Below are positions 36,028 through 45,766 of a DNA stretch of 64,000 nucleotides, in pieces. The stretch comes from Allocoleopsis franciscana PCC 7113 (lineage in GTDB: Bacteria; Cyanobacteriota; Cyanobacteriia; Cyanobacteriales; Coleofasciculaceae). A model generated the notes under the pieces. The model saw only the letters and a program-made list of their open reading frames with translations. It made no database searches and had not been told where the DNA came from. The position numbers and the translations under genes are program-made. Where the stretch lies: positions 7,094,001 through 7,158,000 of the forward strand of contig NC_019738.1 of assembly GCF_000317515.1 (NCBI RefSeq). Reading direction: 5' to 3'. The first letter of the stretch is position 1. Each line of letters starts with the position of its first letter.

Positions 36028-36053
36028 AACAGCCGACTTCGGAGTCGGCTGTT
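36028..36053 (+). terminator. strong hairpin between histidine kinase and regulator
   Basis: Perfect 11-bp stem (36028-36038 with 36043-36053), loop TCGG, then GTTTTCTT. It looks like a real terminator or attenuator, so kinase and regulator may have separate levels. Confidence 0.75.
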
Positions 36054-36173
36054 GTTTTCTTGTGAAGCCAAAGCTTTTTAATGCAAGATTTATAAGGTGA
36101 TTTGCATGATTTTGGGACACCTTTTTTCGTTTTACCCTTGTATGCGGCTCTCTTCCGCTTGTGTCTGGTAAAG

Positions 36174-36863
36174 ATGACCTCAAATGCACTACGGATTTTG
36201 CTGGTTGAAGATGACGAATTGTTTCGCCTCGGTTTGTCTATGCGGTTGCAACAGGAGCCAGGATTTGAAGTCGTCGCTGAGGCTGAAGACGGTGAGACGG
36301 CTATAGAATTAGCTCTTCAATACCCCCTCGATATTGTGTTACTCGATATAGGACTGCCAGGAATTGGTGGCATTGAAACTTGTGAACAACTTAAGCAGCA
36401 ACGCCCAGAGCTACCCATCCTCGCTTTAACCTCTCGTTTCCAAAAACCTCTGATTGCTAAGTTAATTGAAATTGGTGTCAAAGGCTACTGCCTCAAGGGA
36501 ATTAAAGCAGAACTTCTCATTCTAGCCTTGCGTTCTGTAGCAGGGGGTGCTTCCTGGTGGGACGAAGCAGCAACCACGGAAATTCAATCTACTTTCGCGT
36601 ACAGCGCACAAGCGGCTTCTACCTCATCAGAGGCTGAAAAATTACCTGAAAATCCGCTCACGAGACGGGAACAGGAAATCTTGGCAATGATTGCAGGGGG
36701 ACGGAGCAATCAGGAAATTGCAGACCTTCTCTACATTGCACCTGGTACTGTCAGAGTCCATGTCCATTCCATCTTGAAGAAGCTGGAGGTGCGCGATCGC
36801 ACTCAAGCCGCCGTTTTAGCTATCCAAAAACAACTCATCTCTCCCGATTTGTTACAAGATTAA
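36174..36863 (+). CDS. NarL/FixJ-type response regulator
   Basis: 229 residues from ATG 36174 (MTSNALRILL); the longer frame from 36102 adds residues without receiver homology. The receiver domain has the acidic pair VEDDE, the phospho-Asp in VLLDIGLPG and conserved Thr/Lys positions (ALTS, YCLKG). The C-terminal LuxR HTH (about 158-222) contains LTRREQEILAMIAGGRSNQE and GTVRVHVHSILKKL. It acts as a DNA-binding transcription factor controlled by phosphorylation, presumably by the upstream kinase. A piece of its receiver is duplicated downstream. Confidence 0.92.
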   Translation: MTSNALRILLVEDDELFRLGLSMRLQQEPGFEVVAEAEDGETAIELALQYPLDIVLLDIGLPGIGGIETCEQLKQQRPELPILALTSRFQKPLIAKLIEIGVKGYCLKGIKAELLILALRSVAGGASWWDEAATTEIQSTFAYSAQAASTSSEAEKLPENPLTRREQEILAMIAGGRSNQEIADLLYIAPGTVRVHVHSILKKLEVRDRTQAAVLAIQKQLISPDLLQD

Positions 36864-37312
36864 CTAATCAATTAAAGTAGACCTACTCCTAAAAATTACT
36901 GATTACTCAATTGGAGCCTTTGGTATCATCTTGAGGGGGAATGGGAAGGACAAGTGCGTTATCTCCCCTTGTAAGGACTTGCCATAGCTTTCACAATGCT
37001 ATCCGTCGATCAATTAGGGGGTACGTATCCATTATCGTTACGGGTGAAATTGCCCATCAAAACATCCCCGGACGCCTGCGCTTCTTCAACAGCCACTCGA
37101 TATTGTGTTACTCGATGTAGGACTTCCGGGAATGGGTGACATTGAGACTTGTGAACAACGACCTGCGTCCGGCACCCAGAGTCCGCCCGTTTGACTGCCT
37201 TGATTGACCGGGGATATCCGTGTATTATGCACCCTACGCTAAGAAAATGTGGAACTACGGCTTCCCTTCCCCCGAACCATCACTGTTTTGTTAAGACCAA
37301 CTGCAACCGAAT
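36864..37312. other. intergenic region with a receiver-domain relic
   Basis: 449 bp. Apart from the relic at 37096-37159 there is no open frame of note. The AspA promoter should lie in the last 150 bases. Confidence 0.5.
37096..37159 (+). pseudogene. duplicated fragment of the response regulator receiver domain
   Basis: 64 bp encode LDIVLLDVGLPGMGDIETC and differ at only about six positions by hand count from 36327-36390 of the intact regulator. Flanking sequence is unrelated, so the piece is a relic of a tandem duplication. No start or HTH is present. Confidence 0.85.
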
Positions 37313-38734
37313 ATGAGTGAAACAACAGGCGCAGCTTACCGTATAGAAAAAGATTCAATGGGAGAACGGCAAATCCCTGTTGAGGCTTACTACGGGATTC
37401 AAACGCTACGGGCAATGGAAAATTTTCCCATTAGTGGAATTAAGCCGTTGCCCACCTATGTAGATGCTTGCGTGCTGATTAAAAAAGCCACAGCAATTGC
37501 GAATGGTGAACTCGGTTGTATTTCCCAGGAACTTAGCCACGCCATTGTCCAAGCGACGGATGAAGTTCTTCAAGGTAAATTGCGCGATCAATTTGTGGTG
37601 GATGTCTATCAAGCCGGGGCGGGCACTTCCCACCACATGAATATCAATGAAGTGCTAGCCAATCGTGCGCTGGAACTTCTGGGAGAGGAGAAGGGAAACT
37701 ACAAGCGCGTCAGCCCTAACGACCATGTTAACTATGGTCAGTCCACTAATGATGTGATTCCCACAGCTATTCGCATCGGTGGTTTATTAGCCTTGGAACA
37801 TAGCTTGTATCCGGCTTTATCGGATGCGGTTACCGCCTTAGACAACAAGGCAGATGAATTTCAGGATATTGTGAAATCGGGCAGAACCCACATGCAAGAT
37901 GCGGTGCCCGTGCGATTGGGGGAAAGTTTTCGGGCTTGGGCACAAATTCTCTCCGACCATATTAATCGGATTGAAAGAGCCTCTGAAGATTTAATGGTAC
38001 TGGGTTTGGGCGGAAGTGCCGCCGGAACTGGTTTAAACACTCATCCTCAGTATCGGCACCGAGTTGCCCAAATTCTCTCTGAACTAATCGATAAACCCCT
38101 GCGAACCGCCCCGCACCTGATGGCGGCGATGCAGAGTATGGCACCCTTTGTTAGTGTTTCGGGTAGCTTACGCAACTTGGCACAAGATTGTGTGAAAATT
38201 TCTCATGACTTGCGGCTGATGGATTCAGGACCAAAAACGGGTTTGAAAGAAATACAGTTGCCGCCTGTACAACCCGGTTCATCGATTATGCCAGGGAAGT
38301 ATAATCCGGTGATGGCAGAAATGACCTCAATGGTTTGCTTTCAGGTGATGGGCTACGATAGTGCGATCGCACTCGCAGCTCAAGCGGGACAATTAGAACT
38401 GAATGTGATGATGCCGTTGATTGCTTACAACCTGATTCACAGCATCGAAATTTTGGGGAACACCCTCTCAGCTTTGACGAAGCGAGGAATTGAGGGAATC
38501 GAGGCAAATCGCGATCGCTGTTTAGCCTATGCAGAAGGTAGCCTTGCCCTTGTTACGGCCCTAAATCCTCATATCGGTTATCTCAACGCCGCTGCTGTCG
38601 CCAAAGAATCCTTAATCACGGGTAAATCTTTGCGGCAAATCGTATTAGAGCAAGAACTCATGAACCCTGATGAATTGGCAACGGTTCTCAATTTAGAGCA
38701 AATGAGTGCCCTACCGCCATTCGATGCGGGTTGA
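37313..38734 (+). CDS. aspA: aspartate ammonia-lyase (aspartase/fumarase superfamily)
   Basis: 473 residues, ATG at 37313. It catalyses the reversible deamination of aspartate to fumarate and ammonia. The superfamily signature GSSIMPGKYNPVMAE (about 324-338) has the catalytic Ser; SGRTHMQDAVP and NYGQSTNDVIP are the other active-site blocks. The N-terminus GERQIPVEAYYGIQTLRAME is more aspartase- than fumarase-like, and the length fits. A fumarase role cannot be wholly excluded by reading alone. No operon partner. Confidence 0.87.
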   Translation: MSETTGAAYRIEKDSMGERQIPVEAYYGIQTLRAMENFPISGIKPLPTYVDACVLIKKATAIANGELGCISQELSHAIVQATDEVLQGKLRDQFVVDVYQAGAGTSHHMNINEVLANRALELLGEEKGNYKRVSPNDHVNYGQSTNDVIPTAIRIGGLLALEHSLYPALSDAVTALDNKADEFQDIVKSGRTHMQDAVPVRLGESFRAWAQILSDHINRIERASEDLMVLGLGGSAAGTGLNTHPQYRHRVAQILSELIDKPLRTAPHLMAAMQSMAPFVSVSGSLRNLAQDCVKISHDLRLMDSGPKTGLKEIQLPPVQPGSSIMPGKYNPVMAEMTSMVCFQVMGYDSAIALAAQAGQLELNVMMPLIAYNLIHSIEILGNTLSALTKRGIEGIEANRDRCLAYAEGSLALVTALNPHIGYLNAAAVAKESLITGKSLRQIVLEQELMNPDELATVLNLEQMSALPPFDAG

Positions 38735-38769
38735 TTCTCCCGTTTGTTGACCCAAAAAGGCTAACTCAG

Positions 38770-38873
38770 ATCTTGCACCAAGCTTTTTCACCCCTCCCCA
38801 GCCCTCCCCTTACCAAGGGGAGGGAGTTCAATACCCCCCTTGAATTCGGGGGGCTAGGGGGGTGCTGCAAGAT
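38770..38873. repeat. compound inverted repeat element (104 bp)
   Basis: Outer arms ATCTTGCA (38770-38777) and TGCAAGAT (38866-38873) enclose two hairpins: a 10-bp stem at 38802-38824 (CCCTCCCCTT/AAGGGGAGGG) and a 6-bp stem C6/G6 at 38834-38853. This resembles the non-coding, interspersed repeats of filamentous cyanobacteria. Confidence 0.7.
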
Positions 38874-38985
38874 GTGAGCGAAGAAATTATTCGGTGTGTT
38901 TGACTATTTATATCGATTGAGAGAGGTCAACTCCGACTTCAGCAAGAGAGTCTAGTAAGGATGAATTGCATCCTGACTTAAAAAA

Positions 38986-39369
38986 ATGAATTCATTCAAA
39001 CCCATACTGAGATTGGCTGGGGTGCTGGCAGCAGCGGCAATTACGTTTACTCCTTTAGCCGCATTTGCCCAAACTCCACAATCTCAGTCATCTAGAACAC
39101 GTATTGTTTTTAGCGCAGAACAACAAGCGAAATTTGAGCAACTCCAGACAAGAACAGCCGCCGCGATTGATAATGCCCTCACTCCAGAGCAAAGAATTCA
39201 GTTTGCAGCCGCTAGAGAAAATGGTCGGGGGTTCGGGGATATTAAAAATCTCACCGATGCTCAAAAGGCTCAAATCCAAGAGATTCTTCAATCATTTAAT
39301 ACTGAAATTGGTAATTTACTGACTCCGGAACAAAAGGAACAAATTCGGCAAAACCAGATGGAAAATTAG
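38986..39369 (+). CDS. Spy/CpxP-like periplasmic protein
   Basis: 127 residues. Signal peptide at about 1-29 (LAGVLAAAAITFTPLAAFA, then QTPQ). The mature part is all helical, with the LTxxQ motifs ALTPEQRIQF and LLTPEQKEQIRQ, typical of Spy/CpxP-type chaperones, as well as KNLTDAQKAQIQEILQSF. Such proteins bind unfolded periplasmic clients. Stand-alone gene. Confidence 0.75.
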   Translation: MNSFKPILRLAGVLAAAAITFTPLAAFAQTPQSQSSRTRIVFSAEQQAKFEQLQTRTAAAIDNALTPEQRIQFAAARENGRGFGDIKNLTDAQKAQIQEILQSFNTEIGNLLTPEQKEQIRQNQMEN

Positions 39370-39439
39370 CAGAACTAACCAAACTTGTAATCCCGCACCC
39401 GTAGTCTAAAAAGAAAACTCTTCCAGCGATGGATAAAGA

Positions 39440-41251
39440 CTAAATCTCAATCGAACGACGCAATTGTCTAGCTTGAATATCTTGTAGATTGCTATCAGGA
39501 ATGGCTGCAATCAGTTGGCGTGTATAGTCTCGTTGGGGGTTGTTGTAAATCGCATCAGCCGTGCCAATTTCTTCAATCCGCCCTTGATTCATCACCATAA
39601 TGCGATCGCTGACAAACTTGACGACACTCAAATCGTGGGAAATAAAAATGTAAGTCAAGCCAAAATCTTGTTGCAAATCTTTCAGGAGATTGAGTACCTG
39701 TGCTTGAACGGAGACATCCAGTGCTGAAACTGACTCATCACAAACAATAAATCGCGGTTCACAAGCTAAGGTTCGCGCAATACAAATTCGCTGTCTTTGA
39801 CCCCCAGAAAATTCATGAGGCATTCGATTGATTGCACTGCCATCCAGTCCAACCCGTTCTAACAAGTTGATCGCTTTTTGTCGGCGTTCCTGTGGCGAAT
39901 CACCGAGACGATGAATTTCCATCGGTTCCATCAAAGCGTTGCCAATACTCTGCCTTGCATCTAAGGAACCATAGGGATTTTGGAAGACAATTTGCATATA
40001 GCGGCGCAGGCGGCGCAGTGTTTTAGCATCCAGTTCTAGAACCGAATCACCATCAAAAATAATCTCGCCGGAAGTGGGTTCAATCAGGCGTAAAAGGCAG
40101 CGACTCAATGTGGTTTTGCCGCAACCCGATTCTCCCACCAAGCCTAATGTTTCGCCTGGATAGACCTCAAAACTAACATCATCAACGGCTTTGAATCCTG
40201 TTTTCTTACTCAAAAAACCCGTTCGCACTGGGAATTCCTTGGTTAAGTGACGCACAGTGAGCAAAGGTTGCTGTTGTTGCAAATTCTGATAGCGGTTTTT
40301 CACCTCACCATCACTCACTTCAGCTAACAACAAGTTTCTTTGTTCTAAACTATGGGTTTTAGCACGAATTTCGATTTCACCTTCCGCATTAGTCGTAACG
40401 TCCATAAAATCACTCACCGTTGGCAAGCGTTTTAACTGCTTATCCGGACGAGGACGACAGTTGAGTAATCCTTGAGTGTAGGGGTGTTGAGGATTAGCAA
40501 ATAGGTGATAAATGCTAGCTGTTTCTACCGCCTGACCCTGATACATAACCACCACACGGTCAGCAATTTCTGCAATGACTCCCATGTCGTGGGTAATGAA
40601 GAGAATGGACATGCCTCTAGCGTCGCGCAGTTCTCGCAGCAATTGTAAAATTGTCGCCTGAATAGTGACATCTAAGGCGGTTGTGGGTTCATCGGCAATT
40701 AGGATGGCGGGGTTGCCACTTAATGCGATCGCAATCATCACTCGTTGCTGCTGTCCTCCTGAAAGTTGGTGAGGATAGCGGTTCATCATTCCTCTAGCAT
40801 CGGGTAATTTGACTTCATCAAAAAGTGCGATCGCTCTTCGATAAGCATCCTTGCGCGAAACTTGATGATGTAACAAAATTGCTTCTACCACCTGTTCGCC
40901 ACAGGTGTAAACCGGGTTTAGAGAAGTCAGGGGTTCTTGAAACACCATTGAGATTAATCCACCCCAATAAATCCGTCTTTGGTTCGTAGGAAGCGCCAGC
41001 AAATTGACGGGATTGGCATTCAAAGTGTTGGGGTTGTGAAATAAAATTTCTCCAGTCACCTTAGCCGTGGAGGGTAACAGTCCGATCACGGCTAGGGATG
41101 TTACGGATTTACCGGAACCTGACTCACCGACAATTCCTAAGGTTTCTCCGGCAGTTAGGTTAAAGGAGACATCTAGAACGGCTGGTACTACCTTTTTTTT
41201 AGTGGGAAACTCGATGGATAGATGACGGACATCGAGGAGGGGATGAGACAT
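39440..41251 (-). CDS. peptide-type ABC transporter, fused double ATPase
   Basis: 603 residues from ATG 41251 ([11 protein letters not shown]). Two ABC modules in tandem: Walker [10 protein letters not shown], signature [15 protein letters not shown] and Walker [13 protein letters not shown]; then [24 protein letters not shown] and [12 protein letters not shown]. This DppD-DppF-type fusion (as in GsiA and YejF) drives uptake of di/oligopeptides, nickel or glutathione. The binding protein and permeases are not in the window. Upstream 41252-41290 carries an ACAGAGGACACAGAGG repeat. Confidence 0.92.
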   Translation of the reverse strand: MSHPLLDVRHLSIEFPTKKKVVPAVLDVSFNLTAGETLGIVGESGSGKSVTSLAVIGLLPSTAKVTGEILFHNPNTLNANPVNLLALPTNQRRIYWGGLISMVFQEPLTSLNPVYTCGEQVVEAILLHHQVSRKDAYRRAIALFDEVKLPDARGMMNRYPHQLSGGQQQRVMIAIALSGNPAILIADEPTTALDVTIQATILQLLRELRDARGMSILFITHDMGVIAEIADRVVVMYQGQAVETASIYHLFANPQHPYTQGLLNCRPRPDKQLKRLPTVSDFMDVTTNAEGEIEIRAKTHSLEQRNLLLAEVSDGEVKNRYQNLQQQQPLLTVRHLTKEFPVRTGFLSKKTGFKAVDDVSFEVYPGETLGLVGESGCGKTTLSRCLLRLIEPTSGEIIFDGDSVLELDAKTLRRLRRYMQIVFQNPYGSLDARQSIGNALMEPMEIHRLGDSPQERRQKAINLLERVGLDGSAINRMPHEFSGGQRQRICIARTLACEPRFIVCDESVSALDVSVQAQVLNLLKDLQQDFGLTYIFISHDLSVVKFVSDRIMVMNQGRIEEIGTADAIYNNPQRDYTRQLIAAIPDSNLQDIQARQLRRSIEI

Positions 41252-41352
41252 AATTTTTTTACGAACCACAGAGGACACAGAGGTAAACCCAATCCTATTT
41301 ATCGAGTGTCTCTAAAACGCACTTATCTCAAAATACTTTAATTAACAACTCT

Positions 41353-42558
41353 TCATTGTAATTGCAAGGTACCGAAAATTTTCCGATTTTTCAGCATCGA
41401 AATACGAAGAGAATAGCCCTCTTTCATGGGTCTATCTGGTGTCCACTCATAAACCCCATCGCTGGCAGTACGGGGAGAGATGACTTGGATCAGTTTGTCT
41501 CTTTCGTACAACTCAATCGTCACCTCGCTGTTGAGATTGTCCCTCCACAAGATCAGATAAGGCTTATTCTCCTCCAGGAGTACCTTACCAGCAGGTTGAC
41601 TGATAAAGATGTGTGGCAAAACTTGCTTTTTGCCTCTCTTGCGAAATCCTAGATAATGCGGCAGGTTGCGGAAGGAAGGACTATCTTTGGGATTAGCCGA
41701 TTGAGGTAGCATAATATTTCCCATCCGGGAATTGAACAGGTAAGTAGAGGTGCCACCGTCAACGGTTATGATATCTCCTTTGACGCCTAATTGACGTAAT
41801 AAATCGGCGGCTTCGTCCAGTGTTGCTTGGTTCACAGTCAGGACTAACAGCAGTTCATCGCCTTTAATACCATCAAAATTGAGTGTACCGATGACATGAT
41901 ACCTATTCGCTTGATTATGAGCTAATACTTTAGCCGGATGGTCGCTGTATTTGTAATTAACCATTGCATTTTGAACGCCCCTTTCGTTTAGAGGCGCACC
42001 CGTAGTTGGGTCGTAATCTGTAATGTACGCCTGCTTGTCATCCCAGACTAAAGCCTTCAGGCGGACTTTACTATAAAACGCATCCATGGGTTGGTTAATC
42101 GGTCCATAGGGGCTACTTCCAGCACTGATGACTTTGCCATTAAGTTTAATAGGGAAGGAAAGCTGGGTACTGGATTTATATTGCTCAAAAAAAGAACAGT
42201 TGATGATGGAAAAAACTGTGTTTTGGTACAATTGTTTGTATTCGCTGGTGACGTCCTCAAACAGCTTTCTTTGAAAGAACGGGCTGTAATGCCCACCTTC
42301 TCCTTTATAGTATTTCCCCTGTGCTAGACCCATATTATCTACCTCTCCAATCAGTTGGTCTATTTGCATTTTGTGCAAATTAATAACTTGCAGATAGGCT
42401 TCGTTGCCGTCAGTGAGTTGTTGTTTATACAAGGCTGCACCGTCTACGACTTCAATGGGTTGATAAGAAGATGGAGGGGTGAAGGTTGGGGCAATCAAAA
42501 GACTACTGATAAGAGTAAAAAAGAAAAAAAAGAGTTTTTTTGCAGCGTTCATAACCAT
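41353..42558 (-). CDS. phosphodiester glycosidase (NAGPA/DUF2233) family exported protein
   Basis: 401 residues. N-terminal signal or anchor KKLFFFFFTLISSLLIAPTF. The central domain has INCSFFEQYKSSTQLSFPIK, ERGVQNAMVNY and DIITVDGGTSTYLFNSRMGN, where the DGGTS segment corresponds to the family's DGGGS core. It ends with a Ser/Pro-containing beta domain of about 90 residues (LPHIFISQPAGKVLLEENKP). Relatives remove phosphodiester-linked sugars from glycans. Likely acts in the periplasm or at the cell surface. Confidence 0.82.
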   Translation of the reverse strand: MVMNAAKKLFFFFFTLISSLLIAPTFTPPSSYQPIEVVDGAALYKQQLTDGNEAYLQVINLHKMQIDQLIGEVDNMGLAQGKYYKGEGGHYSPFFQRKLFEDVTSEYKQLYQNTVFSIINCSFFEQYKSSTQLSFPIKLNGKVISAGSSPYGPINQPMDAFYSKVRLKALVWDDKQAYITDYDPTTGAPLNERGVQNAMVNYKYSDHPAKVLAHNQANRYHVIGTLNFDGIKGDELLLVLTVNQATLDEAADLLRQLGVKGDIITVDGGTSTYLFNSRMGNIMLPQSANPKDSPSFRNLPHYLGFRKRGKKQVLPHIFISQPAGKVLLEENKPYLILWRDNLNSEVTIELYERDKLIQVISPRTASDGVYEWTPDRPMKEGYSLRISMLKNRKIFGTLQLQ

Positions 42559-42712
42559 TCATTAATGGCGAAAAAAATCAACAGCCCACAGAGAGAGTGT
42601 CCTAACCCCCAGTTTAGAACCAGCGATCGCCTGATCGCTACCACAACGAAAGAGTGCGATCGCCAAAGCCAAGCCAAAGTACTTTGTGTTAATCTATGCC
42701 AAAAATATTACA

Positions 42713-43510
42713 TTATGTTAAGAAGACTCGAACATTCTCAACAAATGTTTTCGAGTCTTCAAAGTGGATAGTATGACCACAATGACTAACAATTTTTAGC
42801 TGTGCGAATGGGCATAATCTAGCCATTTCCGAGTTAATGGCTATAAATTTAGCGTCATATTCACCCACTAGCAAAAGCAAAGGGTTCTTGTTGTTTGCGA
42901 GTTGATCCCATAAAGAAGGTTGACATCCAGTACTCAGATTACGCAGAGATTTAGCTAATTCCAACGGGTTATTCTGTAATCGACTTTGCTTCAAAGACTC
43001 AAAATTGGGATGGTTTTTTAAAGAAGCAAAAAGCGACTGATTATACCAACTGTCTAGAAATACTGAAAAATTACTTTCTTCCAATTTTTTAGCTAAGTCA
43101 AAATCCCGCTGAATTCGTTCTACTCGATCCCCTTGGCTTTTTAGACCCGGAGATGCAGATTCTAGAACAATTTTAGAGAAACGTTGGGGAAAATGAAGGG
43201 TGAGGTATAAAGCCAATCGTCCCCCCATTGAATAGCCGACCAAGAAGCAATTTTGAACATTTAACTGGTCTAGCAAGTTAATCAAGGCGTGAGCGGTGTT
43301 GGACATCGTGTAGCACTCTGCTCCACCCATTACCCTAGTTTTTCCATGACCGGGGAGGTCAACGGTTAGATAACAAAATTGGTCAGATAACAAGGATATA
43401 ACTTCATTAAATTCCTGCCTGTCTCCCATAAACCCATGTAAAAAAAGAATCAGAGGTTTAGCTTTATTACCTCTGAAAGAATAGTGAAATTTAAAATCAG
43501 CAACTATCAT
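42713..43510 (-). CDS. menH: MenH, phylloquinone/menaquinone biosynthesis hydrolase-lyase
   Basis: 265 residues with alpha/beta-hydrolase fold. Oxyanion loop FLHGFMGDRQEF, nucleophile elbow LVGYSMGGRLALYL (Ser in GYSMGG), acidic residue in LLVGEYDAKF and His in SHCGHTIHFE. MenH forms 2-succinyl-6-hydroxy-2,4-cyclohexadiene-1-carboxylate; in cyanobacteria the route gives phylloquinone for photosystem I. Family size is near 260-270. The rest of the men genes are not here. A general hydrolase remains possible. Confidence 0.87.
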   Translation of the reverse strand: MIVADFKFHYSFRGNKAKPLILFLHGFMGDRQEFNEVISLLSDQFCYLTVDLPGHGKTRVMGGAECYTMSNTAHALINLLDQLNVQNCFLVGYSMGGRLALYLTLHFPQRFSKIVLESASPGLKSQGDRVERIQRDFDLAKKLEESNFSVFLDSWYNQSLFASLKNHPNFESLKQSRLQNNPLELAKSLRNLSTGCQPSLWDQLANNKNPLLLLVGEYDAKFIAINSEMARLCPFAQLKIVSHCGHTIHFEDSKTFVENVRVFLT

Positions 43511-43802
43511 CGTTTACAGCAATTTTAGGTAGCCTAGCTGGAGGTAAGATAACCGCTCTCATTTGAACAATGGAACAGTAGTTATCTACCCTAGGGGAAT
43601 ACTTCGCAATCGCGCTTGTGATAGTCTAAGTGGCTGAGTTGAATACAGGGGGCAGGGGTGCCTCTTGAATTAAAACGATTCAGTGCGCTCTTTCATGGTG
43701 CGTTGTAGACGTTCGCTTTTCTCTCTTGCCCACAAAGTATTCTAATTTAATCAGCGCTGTGGGTTTAAGATGTCGATTTAAACAGTTGCCGAGGTGATAA
43801 TC

Positions 43803-44039
43803 ATGCCCAAATTAGAATTGACGGTTAACCAAGTGATTGATTTGGTGAAGCAACTGCCGAAGAAGGATAAATTCGCAGTCTTGCACGCTCTCAACCAGGA
43901 AACAGGGACACGTTCAGAAGAGGAGCAGTCCAAGCAGGAAGAACAACAACTGCGAGCCTTAAGTGCAAAACGGGGACTGGATTGGGACCGATTGAGTGAA
44001 GATGACAGGGATGTCTTGGCAAACAAGCTGCTGCGCTAG
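43803..44039 (+). CDS. antitoxin-like small protein, no toxin adjacent
   Basis: 78 residues from ATG 43803 with GAGG about 8 bases upstream; a GTG at 43794 lies inside that site. The start LELTVNQVIDLVKQLPKKDK and the tail LRALSAKRGLDWDRLSEDDR resemble antitoxin-like cyanobacterial proteins that often precede PIN-type toxins. No PIN or RelE-like ORF follows (44040-44128 has none), so it may be an orphan. Role inferred only. Confidence 0.7.
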   Translation: MPKLELTVNQVIDLVKQLPKKDKFAVLHALNQETGTRSEEEQSKQEEQQLRALSAKRGLDWDRLSEDDRDVLANKLLR

Positions 44040-44128
44040 TGCATTTTGCTAGAGGTTGGTGATTGCTGGGTTAATTATTTTTGCATTATATAATCAAGCT
44101 GCGTAGGAGCTTTAGAAGGTTGAGTGCA

Positions 44129-45016
44129 ATGATGAGAAGCCTAACGCCAAGTTTTACTAACCCTGGGAGCGTCCGCCGTTGGATGATTTACGGTAGCGCA
44201 CTCGGTTTAATGATGATTGGCTTGGACAATGTACCGGTTGAAGCGGGTAGTGGCTTACCGGATGAGCAAAGGATTGCTCAACGAATTGCTGATACACCCG
44301 TTAACCGACCGATTCTGAGAATGGGTAGTGAGGGAGCCGCTGTCTCTGAACTTCAAGCTGCACTGAAACTTTTGGGGTATTACAGTGATGCTGTGGATGG
44401 GATTTATCGAGAAAGTACGGCAAGTGCCGTCTCTGGTTTCCAGCAAGCCGCCGGGTTAACGCCCGATGGCATCACTGGCCCCGCGACTTGGAATCGTCTG
44501 TTCCCCAGTACACCTACAGTCGTCAGGACATCGCCACTCCCCTCCAATACCCCAGCTCCGGTTAGGACATCACCACTGCCCTCAAATAGCCCAAATCCGG
44601 TCAGAGTTTCACCAAGCTCCTCCAATAACCCAGCCTCATCTTTCCCGGTTCCTACTATCATTCAATCTCCGAATACCGACGAGCGCGTTAATCAACCAGC
44701 TCTAGAAGAGCCATCAAAACCCCGTCAAACTAACCGCCCCAATCGCAACCAACCAGCCTCAACTCCTTCGAGTTCTTCCTCTACAGCCAACCCGCAAACT
44801 AATGCGGTGACTTTGCCCGTTCTCCGGCAAGGAATGAAAGGCCCTGCGGTTGTCCAGTTGCAAGAGCGTCTTAAAACGCTCGGATTTCTCAAAGAACCAG
44901 TCGATGGGGTTTTTGGGAACGCCACACAAGCTGCTGTTCAAGCGGCTCAACAGAAGTTCAACCTTGCGCCAGACGGAGTAGTCGGCCCCACCACTTGGAG
45001 AGCCTTGTTGCGTTAG
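44129..45016 (+). CDS. secreted protein with two peptidoglycan-binding domains
   Basis: 295 residues from ATG 44129. Signal or anchor region WMIYGSALGLMMIGLDN with PVEAG. PG_binding_1 domain 1 at about 62-130 contains LRMGSEGAAVSELQAALKLL and GFQQAAGLTPDGITGPATW. Domain 2 at about 228-295 has LRQGMKGPAVVQLQERLKTL and KFNLAPDGVVGPTTW. Between them is a Ser/Pro/Asn-rich linker of about 95 residues with repeats of VRTSPLPSN. No catalytic domain, so it should tether or target to the cell wall. A terminator follows. Confidence 0.88.
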   Translation: MMRSLTPSFTNPGSVRRWMIYGSALGLMMIGLDNVPVEAGSGLPDEQRIAQRIADTPVNRPILRMGSEGAAVSELQAALKLLGYYSDAVDGIYRESTASAVSGFQQAAGLTPDGITGPATWNRLFPSTPTVVRTSPLPSNTPAPVRTSPLPSNSPNPVRVSPSSSNNPASSFPVPTIIQSPNTDERVNQPALEEPSKPRQTNRPNRNQPASTPSSSSSTANPQTNAVTLPVLRQGMKGPAVVQLQERLKTLGFLKEPVDGVFGNATQAAVQAAQQKFNLAPDGVVGPTTWRALLR

Positions 45017-45337
45017 TTGGTTCCGTCTGGGAGTATCACAGCCAAAATACTTAAATACAGGTAAGAGTACGATGTTATCGTGCTCTTACTTCTTACTATA
45101 GAGTTTCTAAAGGCTGAGATGCCTATCACGAAGTCAATCTTTTGATAGAGGTAACGATCTTGTTTTAGATAGAGCGATTCCTGTTCTTTAAACGGATATC
45201 TTATCTTTAACAGGACAAAAGAATTCCCCTTTTATATTCACTCACGATTTAAAAAATCGGTTGACTAACAAACTGAGCGAAGCTGGTGCGTGTCCCGGTC
45301 TATCAAAAGAGTTTCTTCAAGAACAAAAAATAATCAA
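45017..45337. other. intergenic region with terminator
   Basis: 321 bp. Hairpin at 45061-45089; the rest is AT-rich with no ORF recognised. Confidence 0.5.
45061..45089 (+). terminator. terminator of the peptidoglycan-binding gene
   Basis: 13-bp stem GTAAGAGTACGAT/ATCGTGCTCTTAC with one wobble pair and a 3-base loop, followed by TTCTTACTAT. Confidence 0.7.
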
Positions 45338-45640
45338 ATGAACCCCAATAAAACCCAGATACCAGAAAATAATCATAATGCTGTCGGCAGATTGAATAAA
45401 ACGGCCTACCGTGATGGTTATATCCACGGTCAAGTTGATGAGCATAACATCCAGCAAGGAAACCGTATTATTCGTGAGAACAATAGTGCTGCTGGTGGCT
45501 TACTAACGGGCATTACTCTCACGGCGATCGCCTTTTTTGTGGGTGGAGTACTTTTTTTTATCACTCAAACCAATCAGCCTGCAAAAACCAATATCGAAAC
45601 AGCTCCTGTTCCTCAGACTAATCAGCCTCAAAACCCCTAG
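45338..45640 (+). CDS. single-span membrane protein, paralogue 1
   Basis: 100 residues from ATG 45338 (MNPNKTQIPE). Motif AYRDGYIHGQVDEHNIQQGN, then NNSAAGGLLTGITLTAIAFF and GGVLFFITQ as the one membrane helix (about 55-76), with a short Pro/Gln tail. The next gene has the same motif order. I do not recognise the family; conserved pattern (G)Y(I/V)HG.....E is shared. Likely topology: N-terminal domain on one side, tail on the other side of the membrane. Confidence 0.7.
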   Translation: MNPNKTQIPENNHNAVGRLNKTAYRDGYIHGQVDEHNIQQGNRIIRENNSAAGGLLTGITLTAIAFFVGGVLFFITQTNQPAKTNIETAPVPQTNQPQNP

Positions 45641-45766
45641 GATAGGAAGCCTGTCAACCAAACAAAAACACTACGTTTGCTTCACAACTCCTTCTCTAAG
45701 TAAGAGACAGCGATGCTGAATACTGTAAACTCTGTCTTTTTTTGAATATCTTTTTTAGCAACACCC

